A DNA stretch of 6,072 nucleotides. Source: JBEKDJ01 sp050014415. GTDB lineage: Bacteria > Desulfobacterota > BSN033 > UBA1163. The position numbers and the translations under genes are program-made. How positions within the stretch are numbered: position 1 is the stretch's first letter; every line of letters begins with the position of its first letter. Where the stretch lies: the NCBI GenBank assembly GCA_050014415.1, contig JBEKDJ010000303.1, positions 1 to 6,072 of the forward strand, given 5' to 3'. This document shows positions 1-5,954 of this stretch, piece by piece. A model generated the notes under the pieces. That model ran no database searches. It saw only the letters and a list, made by a program, of their open reading frames with translations, and was not told the DNA's origin.

Positions 1-497
1 TCCTTTATTGAAATTCTAACGGTCTTTTCACTACCTCCCTTGACATCGATGTATCTTGCCTCATTCTTCATATGTGCATCTTGGAGCAGAACTGTTAAGT
101 GAACTCCGGTCCAACGGCCATTGTTGACGAAGAAACCCGGGCAGATGAGAAGAAAATTCTCCGTCACAGAAGGATATCTCAGAATTTGATCATAAGCCAG
201 CGAAAGAGGCCGTGTCACCATCCCTGTCATCCTGAGTCTATAGGTTTCTATATCTACCAAGATATCGGTAGGCCCCATTGTCCCAAATTGATCGAGGGGA
301 TCGATCTCGAGATTACGGTTGTCAATCTCCATGGGATTCATATTTATCATCTGGCTCTTTGGAAATCCTCTTGAGAGAAGCTCTTCAGTTATGGCCCACG
401 AATCTGGTATAGATTTCAACAAAGAAAAAATGGAAGAAATGAAACTGCCAAGAAAAACCCCAATACATCCTCTCAGAAATCTTCTTCGCGTCCACAT
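1..497 (-). CDS. Tat-exported molybdopterin-dependent oxidoreductase (sulfite-oxidase fold), N-terminal part, cut by window edge
   Basis: The minus strand is open from the ATG at 497 through base 1 (165 codons), and the gene continues outside the window. The protein begins with a twin-arginine signal, T3-R-R-R-F-L-R9, followed by a hydrophobic stretch (about 10-30), so it should be folded with its cofactor and exported by Tat. After a linker with NRNLEIDPLDQFG (60-72), residues about 82-165 match the start of the oxidoreductase molybdopterin-binding domain (sulfite oxidase/MsrP fold): a 'Y-x-L-x-x-x-G-x-V-x-x-P-L' strand (86-98), then LLICPGFF (116-123) and W129-T-G-V-H-L134. Cys119 is at the position that ligates molybdenum in this family. 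The in-frame codon TAG lies three codons upstream of ATG497, and the Tat motif sits right after this ATG, which fixes the start. No good Shine-Dalgarno is visible. The substrate cannot be told from this part; similar proteins reduce or oxidise sulfur compounds. The divergent neighbour is a receiver-domain remnant. Confidence 0.85.
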   Translation of the reverse strand, partial: MWTRRRFLRGCIGVFLGSFISSIFSLLKSIPDSWAITEELLSRGFPKSQMINMNPMEIDNRNLEIDPLDQFGTMGPTDILVDIETYRLRMTGMVTRPLSLAYDQILRYPSVTENFLLICPGFFVNNGRWTGVHLTVLLQDAHMKNEARYIDVKGGSEKTVRISIK

Positions 498-503
498 ATA
501 TTC

Positions 504-532
504 ATTCTAATACAAATAAGACCTTCATTCAA
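504..532 (-). promoter_or_regulatory. Candidate promoter of the molybdopterin oxidoreductase gene
   Basis: Read on the minus strand, TTGAAT (532-527), a 17-nt spacer and TAGAAT (509-504) resemble a sigma70-type promoter (4/6 and 5/6). It would start transcription at about 497, on the start codon itself, giving a leaderless message. A second possibility is TTGATT (543-538) with TCTTAT (521-516) and a 16-nt spacer, giving a leader of about 12 nt. The region is AT-rich and weak matches are expected by chance, so this is tentative. Confidence 0.35.
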
Positions 533-622
533 AAAGCAATCAATGCATTTTCAAGCTGATAAAAGAACTATCAAGAAGGGAAACGAGGGGGAAATCGTTC
601 GTGGAACAAGGGTTTTGATGTC

Positions 623-736
623 ATGACAGATCCTATCCTCATTGTGGAAGACGATAAGAAGACAGCCTCTCTGGTAGCACTCTATCTCGAGCGGGAAGGT
701 TTCCAAACATTCACGGCCTATGTTGGCTTAGCATTG
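623..736 (+). pseudogene. Truncated response regulator: N-terminal receiver fragment only
   Basis: From the ATG at 623 the protein reads as a clear receiver-domain start: beta-1 ILIVEDD (5-11) with the paired acidic residues D10-D11 that bind Mg2+, helix 1 (12-25, ending ALYLEREGF) and beta-2 up to A32-Y33. Receivers normally continue with a DG-x-x-AL segment and the phosphorylated Asp near residue 54. Here the match fades at Y33-V-G-L-A-L38 and the frame runs on to a stop at 956-958 through sequence with no receiver features, no phospho-acceptor Asp and no DNA-binding domain. I see no continuation in the other plus-strand frames. AAGG at 609-612 could serve as its ribosome binding site. The fragment is divergent from the molybdopterin oxidoreductase, which the intact regulator may once have controlled (inference). 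Most likely a deletion or rearrangement remnant; the exact break, about 727-737, is estimated. Confidence 0.7.
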
Positions 737-749
737 TGGTCGTTTTTTC

Positions 750-778
750 TTGACATACTACTCTCGTTTTTATATATT
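750..778 (+). promoter_or_regulatory. Strong sigma70-type promoter for the TPR membrane protein gene
   Basis: TTGACA (750-755) is a perfect -35 box. After exactly 17 nt comes TATATT (773-778), a 5/6 match to the -10 box, so transcription would begin near 785. The downstream gene starts at 919 or 982, leaving a leader of about 130-200 nt. The promoter lies about 15-25 bp beyond the point where receiver-domain homology ends, in an AT-rich patch between two GC-richer segments. Confidence 0.65.
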
Positions 779-918
779 TCCCCCATCCTAAAGCAAAGCC
801 CTGTGACGATCAGTTATCGCTTTATCAGTCCAAACGATCACCCGGACCTGAAAGGAGGGCACGAAGGATCTCCCAATTCAGGCGAGGAAGTGAAGGCAGG
901 GGAAGAACCCTCAAGAGT

Positions 919-2769
919 ATGGAGGATCAGAGAGTTCCTGCCCAAAGAACCGAGTTGAGTGACTTTCTTGGAAGTTTTCCAATGTTGAGCCCAGATCCTA
1001 ATCCCAAAGGCAACGGCGAGAAAGAGACAGTCTTCTCCAGCACTCTGGAAGCCATTGTGCCCCTCTTTCTCCTCGCGCTCAATCTGCTGATTTACTGGCA
1101 GGTCACCCGTCACGGGTTTCTCAATTACCTCGATGACCCTAACCTCGTGAACAACCCCCACGTGAGAGGTGGCATCTCGCCAGAAGGCGCCGCATGGTGC
1201 TTCAGGATTGTTGAGGGGGGCGGCTGGAGGCCCTTGGCGTGGCTCTCCCATATGCTCGACTTTCACCTTTACGGGTTGAATCCAGGCTCACATCACCTGA
1301 CCAGTCTTTTCTTCCACACGGTCAACACCATGCTGCTGTTCTTGTTCCTTCGGAGGGCGACAGGGGCCCGGTGGCCCAGTGCCTTCGTGGCCGTGGTCTT
1401 TGCCGTCCATCCCCTGAACGTTGAATCCGTGGCTTGGGTCTCGGAAAGAAAAACAGTGCTGAGCGCGTTCTTCCTGTTTACGAGCCTTTGGAGCTACCTC
1501 CTTTACACCGAGAAGCCCAGCCCTTCCCGATACTTCATCTGCCTTTTTCTTTGTGCTCTTGGCCTCATGGCAGGGCCCATCGCCATAAGTCTCCCGCTGC
1601 TCCTTTTGATCATGGACTACTGGCCTCTGAGACGCTTGAGATTCAAACCCAAAGCAGGCATCCCTGTCCTGCGGGAGGGTACCGGGCTACGTCATTTGCT
1701 TTTGGAAAAGATACCCTTTCTTGCTCTGGCTGCCTTCTCCACTGCAATGACTTTTTTTCTCCTTCGGCACGGTGGAAGTCCCTTATTGGAGGTCTCCCTG
1801 GCCAAGATTCCTTTCTCCTATGTGGTTTCCCTTTGGAAGATCCTGCTGCCCCATCCCCTCTCCGTTCTTTATCAACCTTTTGAAAACATTTCGGTTTGGA
1901 TGGTAGTGGGATCCTGGCTCCTGGTCGTGGGCATCTCCGCGCTGGTAGTTCGTTTACGAAGGTTCCCATTTCTTGCGGCAGGCTGGTTCTGGTATCTTGC
2001 CACACTGACCGCAGCCATTGCAGTCGGTGAGGTACCAGGTTGGTCGGTAATGGCTGACCGCTTCGCCTACGTTCCTCTGATCGGGATCATCATCATTGTC
2101 GCCTGGGGTTGCACCAGTGTCGTGGAGGGGCTGGGGCATGGAAGGATCCCCCTTTCAATTGGGGCAGGGCTACTGCTCTCAGTCATGATGCTGGTCAGCT
2201 GGTCACATTTAAGACACTGGCAGAATAGCCTCCCCCTCTTTTCCCATGCGGTCACGGTGAGCCCCAAGAACGCGGTCGCCCGGAACTATCTGGGATTTGC
2301 CTTGGCCCGTGAGGGAAAGTACCCCGAGGCCATAGATCAACTGACAGAAGCCCTCCGACTCAATTCTGACTATGTCGAAGCCCATGTAAACCTCGGCCTC
2401 GTTCTTGATGAACAGGGGAGATTCCAAGAAGCCATCGGGCAATTCTCAGAAGCTTTAAGGATTGATCCAAAGTGCGCTAAGGCCCATGCTCACTGGGCCA
2501 TGGCCCTGACCCGCAAGGGTTTGCTCCGAGAGGCAGAGAAGCACTATTCTGAGGCCCTGAGGATCAATCCGGAGGATGCGGAAGTTCACAATAACCTGGG
2601 GGTTACTCTATACGGGGAAGGCCGATTTGAGGAGGCGATGCATCACTACTCCGAGGCCCTTCGGATCAGACCGGGATACACGGATGCCAAAAGAAACCAG
2701 AACTCCCTTCTACGCTTCATGGGCCAAATCCCAGGTAAGCATAGCGCCGGACAAACCTCGCCCCCTTAG
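919..2769 (+). CDS. TMTC/GT-C-like polytopic membrane protein with four C-terminal TPRs
   Basis: 616 residues from ATG919. About 10-11 hydrophobic segments span residues 44-428 (clear ones at 44-60, 125-145, 180-196, 204-232, 264-282, 325-344, 350-370, 383-400, 408-428), followed by four 34-residue TPRs at 454-487, 488-521, 522-555 and 556-589. The membrane part carries motifs of the bacterial relatives of eukaryotic TMTC O-mannosyltransferases: D72-D73 in the first outer loop (N-Y-L-D-D-P), WRPLAWLSHMLD (103-114), HPLNVESVAWVSERK (164-178), GLMAGP...LLLLIMDYWPL (215-237) and MADRFAYVPLIG (378-389). By analogy it may be a GT-C-fold enzyme using a lipid-linked sugar, with the TPRs on the periplasmic side holding protein partners; donor and acceptor are unknown. 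The usual KP of the 'LMAKP' motif is GP here (G219). The start is uncertain: ATG982 has GGAAG seven bases upstream and leaves 24 residues before the first membrane segment, whereas ATG919 has no good ribosome site. Convergent with the next gene. Confidence 0.85.
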   Translation: MEDQRVPAQRTELSDFLGSFPMLSPDPNPKGNGEKETVFSSTLEAIVPLFLLALNLLIYWQVTRHGFLNYLDDPNLVNNPHVRGGISPEGAAWCFRIVEGGGWRPLAWLSHMLDFHLYGLNPGSHHLTSLFFHTVNTMLLFLFLRRATGARWPSAFVAVVFAVHPLNVESVAWVSERKTVLSAFFLFTSLWSYLLYTEKPSPSRYFICLFLCALGLMAGPIAISLPLLLLIMDYWPLRRLRFKPKAGIPVLREGTGLRHLLLEKIPFLALAAFSTAMTFFLLRHGGSPLLEVSLAKIPFSYVVSLWKILLPHPLSVLYQPFENISVWMVVGSWLLVVGISALVVRLRRFPFLAAGWFWYLATLTAAIAVGEVPGWSVMADRFAYVPLIGIIIIVAWGCTSVVEGLGHGRIPLSIGAGLLLSVMMLVSWSHLRHWQNSLPLFSHAVTVSPKNAVARNYLGFALAREGKYPEAIDQLTEALRLNSDYVEAHVNLGLVLDEQGRFQEAIGQFSEALRIDPKCAKAHAHWAMALTRKGLLREAEKHYSEALRINPEDAEVHNNLGVTLYGEGRFEEAMHHYSEALRIRPGYTDAKRNQNSLLRFMGQIPGKHSAGQTSPP

Positions 2770-2795
2770 GACCTCCCCCCGGAAGTTGCAGTCCC

Positions 2796-4895
2796 TTACC
2801 CCGGTTCTCCTGACGTTATTTTCAGGGCCCTGGACAGGTTGTCTCGCGCTCGGTTATTGGATGGATCGATTTGCAGGGCCCTCTGGAATTGGGGAATTGC
2901 CTCTTGGTATTGTTTCAGTTTTAGGAGGGCCTCGCCGTAATGGTTGTAGAGCCCTGAGTCCTCGACACCTTCCGCCACCAGCTCTTTATAACGTTGTAGG
3001 GCTTCCTCCAGTCTACCTGACCCCTGGAGCGCGTGTCCCAGGATGATCCGCGCGGGGAACAATCCAGGGTCGAGGGCCAGGGCCTTGTTGCAATGGTCGA
3101 TCGCAGCCGGGTATTCCCCCTTCTCGAGCATTGCAATACCCAACTTATACTGAATATCCGCGTTTTTGGGATCCCGTGCGGCCGCCTTTTCGAGGAGCTG
3201 TTTGGCTTGTTCCACCTCTTTTAATTTAAGAAGCACACTCGCCAGCCTAACCAGGACCTCAACATTGTCCGGTTCGATTTTCAGGGCCTTCCGCAATGCT
3301 TCAGCCGCCTCCTTATAATTACCCGTTCCCGCATGGATCTGCCCTGAGCGGAGGGCGAAGTCGAATTCATCGCCAAAGCGCTGCCGGATGCGGGTCAATC
3401 TGTCGGTTGAGATATTCACGAACTCCGGAATATTTGCAGCTCGGTTCGCATCCGTGAAATGCTCCAACAAGACGGCAGGGGTGTCGTTTCCGCTTTCATC
3501 AATGTGCGTCAGCCAGAGCTGGGTATAGGGGCCGTTGGCCTTCGATGCGAACACTAACCATTTGCCATTGGGTGACCAGCTGTGCCATGAATTCATCCGT
3601 TGGCCCCGGTTACAGATAAGGCACCTCGGGTTTCCTCCGTCGGCTGGCATGATGAAAAGGGAACTATCCGGCCGGAGCAGCATAAAGGCATCAGCCTGAC
3701 AGAATACCATCCATTTCCCATCCGGCGAGAATTTTGGGAAGTAGTTGCTTTTTCCGTTCCCGGATGCCCCGGGGATCGGCTCTGCATGGCCGCCCTTGCC
3801 CCCATTAAACGGGATGCGATAGAGATCGTAGCGCATCTTCTGCCCGCCGCTTACAAATTCCTTCGCTTCTTCCACCGTGATCACGGGATTCTGCTTGTTC
3901 TTAAGATCCCTTAACTCATGGGCGTCGGCCCGGGTAAAGACAATCCATTTCCCGTCAGGACTCCATGCAGGATTGCTTTGAACATATCGAGGATCATCGG
4001 CCCCGGGTAGTGCACTGAATTTCTTGGTGCTCCGGTCGTAGACCGCCAGGATGCCCTGGACCGGGAAAAAAAACTGAGAGTAATAGAGCTCAGGGAGGGG
4101 TACAAATACAGAGCGGTCCTTCACCGTGCTGATCACATAACGACCATCAGGTGAGATCTGGGAAAGGAGTCCGAAGGTGAGCTGGCCGTCTTCGCGTTTG
4201 AAGTCACTCCATGATATCACCTTGTCACTCTCAAACACTGTTTCGGGCATGACTCGTGTGATGATATAGGCGCCCTTGTCTCCCCCATAGTCTACGTCCA
4301 TGGCCAAGGTGCTCCCATCGGCAGAAAAGGAGTGACAATTGCCGCACACAGGCATCTTGTCAAGGAGCGTGGGTGGCGGCTCAACAGAAGAGACTGAACC
4401 TAGTCTCCAACGTATGGTGTCGAGGTGTTCCAGGGCTTCCTTGAAAGGCAGCGGGACGTCGCGGTAGAAGATCGGGGAGCCGACCGGGTCTTTCGAGGTC
4501 CGGAGGGAGACTTTACCCTTGGACAGAACTTTACCCCTGCCTTCCTCTGTCACACCGTGGATGGCAACCTGGGCATCATGCTCAAGGGACTGTTTCTTTA
4601 TTGAATCCCATTGATCTTTCGAGGGCCGCCATGAGGGTGTATCGGAATCCCCGGTAATCCTGGCTCCACCATCCGAAAACTCGAAGGTGATACGCCATTG
4701 TTTCGCGCCACTCGGATCCTCCCAGTGAAAGGTGGGCGGTACAATGTCATTGGGGAAAAGGGTGCCCTCCTGCGGGTAGGTCACATGGATTGGCTTCTCA
4801 GGAACCGGACTACGGAGCCACAGTACGAGTCCAATACCGATCAAAACCGCAGGGACCGTCAAAACTACTGCCCATCGAAGCCGTGAAAAGGCCAT
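2796..4895 (-). CDS. Membrane-anchored haem-c / PD40 (TolB-like) propeller / TPR protein
   Basis: 699 residues from ATG4895. In order: an N-terminal membrane anchor or uncleaved signal (about 8-26), a beta-rich Ig/Fn3-like segment (about 35-135), a conserved stretch leading to P-V-C-G-N-C-H-S (182-189) whose CxxCH (184-188) is a single haem-c attachment site, then PD40/TolB-like propeller blades marked by SPDGRY (248), SPDGKW (312), SPDGKW (390) and SPNGKW (441), and about five TPRs from about 511 to 682. A CLIC pair (425-428) and the MNSWHSWSP segment (434-442) are further features. The anchor and haem motif put the body in the periplasm, where the protein could pass electrons or sense redox state while the propeller and TPRs bind partners; this role is inferred, and no substrate is evident. 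Similar CxxCH-PD40 proteins exist in other bacteria, but I do not know of an assigned function. The GTG at 4919, 8 codons upstream in frame, lies ahead of the ribosome binding site and is rejected as the start. Confidence 0.85.
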   Translation of the reverse strand: MAFSRLRWAVVLTVPAVLIGIGLVLWLRSPVPEKPIHVTYPQEGTLFPNDIVPPTFHWEDPSGAKQWRITFEFSDGGARITGDSDTPSWRPSKDQWDSIKKQSLEHDAQVAIHGVTEEGRGKVLSKGKVSLRTSKDPVGSPIFYRDVPLPFKEALEHLDTIRWRLGSVSSVEPPPTLLDKMPVCGNCHSFSADGSTLAMDVDYGGDKGAYIITRVMPETVFESDKVISWSDFKREDGQLTFGLLSQISPDGRYVISTVKDRSVFVPLPELYYSQFFFPVQGILAVYDRSTKKFSALPGADDPRYVQSNPAWSPDGKWIVFTRADAHELRDLKNKQNPVITVEEAKEFVSGGQKMRYDLYRIPFNGGKGGHAEPIPGASGNGKSNYFPKFSPDGKWMVFCQADAFMLLRPDSSLFIMPADGGNPRCLICNRGQRMNSWHSWSPNGKWLVFASKANGPYTQLWLTHIDESGNDTPAVLLEHFTDANRAANIPEFVNISTDRLTRIRQRFGDEFDFALRSGQIHAGTGNYKEAAEALRKALKIEPDNVEVLVRLASVLLKLKEVEQAKQLLEKAAARDPKNADIQYKLGIAMLEKGEYPAAIDHCNKALALDPGLFPARIILGHALQGSGRLEEALQRYKELVAEGVEDSGLYNHYGEALLKLKQYQEAIPQFQRALQIDPSNNRARDNLSRALKITSGEPG

Positions 4896-4900
4896 GATTA

Positions 4901-4910
4901 CCCTCCCTCC
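4901..4910 (-). promoter_or_regulatory. Ribosome binding site fixing the start of the haem-c/PD40/TPR gene
   Basis: On the minus strand GGAGGGAGGG ends five bases before the ATG at 4895. It is a strong purine-rich Shine-Dalgarno. It lies downstream of the alternative GTG at 4919, so it selects the ATG and shortens the longest open frame by eight codons. Confidence 0.75.
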
Positions 4911-4983
4911 AGTCCCCACTATGCTCGTTATGAAGCTCCATTCTTGCGAGAAGACAGCGTATTTCCCGGCGATTCAGCACGGC

Positions 4984-5037
4984 TGCAAGTCAGATCAAGT
5001 CCGCTCAAGCAGATGGGGACAGGATCAAGTCGGATCA
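4984..5037. repeat. 10-bp-phased short direct repeats (TCAAGT boxes), possible regulator-binding region
   Basis: CAAG occurs at 4986, 4996, 5006 and 5026, always at the same place in a 10-bp step. The 10-mers share a TCAAGT(C) core, and GATCA recurs in phase at 4993, 5023 and 5033; only the step at about 5011-5020 breaks the pattern. The array lies about 90-140 bp upstream of the haem-c/PD40/TPR start codon, between it and the terminator of the gene before. One helical turn of spacing would put every box on one face of the DNA, as in tandem sites of OmpR/PhoB-type or other multimeric regulators. No clear -35/-10 pair was found between the repeats and the gene. Confidence 0.5.
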
Positions 5038-5066
5038 TCTTGGGTGAAGATTTTTCAGGTGCCTAC

Positions 5067-5101
5067 AAATAAAAAGCCACGCCCCAAGGGACATGGTTTT
5101 T
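5067..5101 (-). terminator. Rho-independent terminator of the IPTL-CTERM gene
   Basis: The minus-strand RNA has CCAUGUCCC (from 5096-5088) and GGGGCGUGG (5085-5077), which pair over nine positions including two G-U pairs, around a very short UU loop that would probably open the innermost pair. C and then UUUUUAUUU follow (5075-5067). It lies 33 bases past the stop codon of the IPTL-CTERM gene. The A-run on the far side gives some T-tract character in the other direction, but no plus-strand gene ends here. It implies that the next minus-strand gene has its own promoter. Confidence 0.75.
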
Positions 5102-5133
5102 GTGTGCTCAAAAAGATGCAATCCCGTAACCCG

Positions 5134-5862
5134 TTACGAACGCCCTATCCTGATTCGTCGCTTTATGACGAAGGGGTAGAGCAACGGGAGAAGGATGGCC
5201 AAAACAAGCATACCCCACTGAGAGAGCGTGGGAATGCTCACCCCACCGCCGGGATAGCCGGGGTCGGACAAAGGGGAAGTAATGAAAGAGGTATTCGCCA
5301 AGGGAACAGTCAGAGGCAAGGAAGGTGAGGTCATAAACATGACCATGGCGCCCAGCATATCACCTGGCATAAAGACGAGGTCGCCCATCATGCCCATTAT
5401 GGGCGTTGCAAAGCCTTCCACAATGGTGCGGCTATCGAAAGAGCCTGGTGGGAATCCTGAGCCCGTGGCGGAAAAGAAGGGAACATACATCATCATGCCC
5501 ATGCCACTATACCGGCCAATGGTCAGAGAAAACATGACCGTCCCCATCCGGGTCATCATCATGGGAGTGAGGTACCATTCGATATGGTATTGCCATGGGT
5601 CAGGTCCGAAAGTGAGCATCTGGGCTGCGGGTTCATTGGCCATAAAGGACCCGTTAAAACTACCCTCGAACTCAAAAGGCGCGTTATGGCCTGAAGGAGG
5701 GTGGACGTTTCTATACATCGTATTCATCGAGTCCTCATTGTTTCCCCAGTACCATCTCTGGGACCCACTGTTCCATGCAGGCCAGACCCAGAATACGGTC
5801 ACTAAGGAAGCAACAGTGATGGAAACCGACACCCATTTTAACCCGTCTATAGTTTTTTTCAT
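5134..5862 (-). CDS. Methionine-rich secreted/surface protein with IPTL-CTERM sorting signal
   Basis: 242 residues. The N-terminus M-K-K plus a hydrophobic stretch (about 10-29) is a signal peptide or anchor. The C-terminus is a textbook IPTL-CTERM tripartite signal: IPTLSQWGM (210-218), a membrane segment (218-233) and a basic tail K-R-R-I-R-I-G-R-S (234-242), preceded by a Gly/Pro linker (201-207). Such signals mark proteins for processing and display at the envelope; the sorting enzyme is not in this window. The body (about 35-195) matches no family I know. It is unusually rich in methionine (23 of 242), clustered as MMMTRM (101-106), MGMMM (121-125), MGMMG (156-160) and MVMFM (173-177), with aromatic W/Y residues but no Cys. 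Met clusters can bind Cu(I) or Ag(I) but can also just be packing residues; no function is assigned. GAGG eight bases before ATG5862 is the ribosome site. It is followed by a terminator and appears monocistronic. Confidence 0.85.
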   Translation of the reverse strand: MKKTIDGLKWVSVSITVASLVTVFWVWPAWNSGSQRWYWGNNEDSMNTMYRNVHPPSGHNAPFEFEGSFNGSFMANEPAAQMLTFGPDPWQYHIEWYLTPMMMTRMGTVMFSLTIGRYSGMGMMMYVPFFSATGSGFPPGSFDSRTIVEGFATPIMGMMGDLVFMPGDMLGAMVMFMTSPSLPLTVPLANTSFITSPLSDPGYPGGGVSIPTLSQWGMLVLAILLPLLYPFVIKRRIRIGRS

Positions 5863-5908
5863 GGGCCTAACCTCGCGAAGAGGGATGAATTTCTAAAAAT
5901 ATAAGTTA

Positions 5909-5937
5909 CCGATACTACAGAACCAGGATTCTGTCAA
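5909..5937 (-). promoter_or_regulatory. Candidate promoter of the IPTL-CTERM gene with an internal dyad
   Basis: On the minus strand a perfect TTGACA (5937-5932) is followed after 17 nt by TATCGG (5914-5909), a poor -10 (3/6), so an activator would probably be needed. An inverted repeat, ACAGAA / TTCTGT with a 6-bp spacer (5917-5934), overlaps the -35 box and fills most of the spacer, which is where an operator is often found. Transcription would begin near 5902, about 40 bases before the start codon. Confidence 0.45.
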
Positions 5938-5954
5938 GTCTTTTCTTAACGGAG

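Noticed and set aside
99..510. Two small plus-strand open frames (91 and 63 codons)
   Set aside because: They are antisense to the Tat/molybdopterin gene, whose motifs are unmistakable on the minus strand, and their products look random.
838..1266. 142-codon minus-strand open frame over the start of the TMTC-like gene
   Set aside because: Its composition is Pro/Gly/Glu-rich with no motif, and the plus-strand frame carries conserved family motifs, so it is a shadow.
4917..4919. GTG start giving an 8-residue longer haem-c/PD40/TPR protein
   Set aside because: It lies upstream of the strong GGAGGGAGGG site, which is correctly spaced only for the ATG at 4895.
4894..5328. 144-codon plus-strand open frame spanning the intergenic region and the end of the IPTL-CTERM gene
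   Set aside because: It reads through the phased repeats, the minus-strand terminator and the antisense of the IPTL-CTERM coding sequence. The product has no recognisable feature.
5282..5896. 204-codon plus-strand open frame antisense to the IPTL-CTERM gene
   Set aside because: The minus strand has a good ribosome site, a signal peptide and the IPTL-CTERM motif. The long antisense frame is largely a by-product of the sense codon usage (CAT/ATG-rich).
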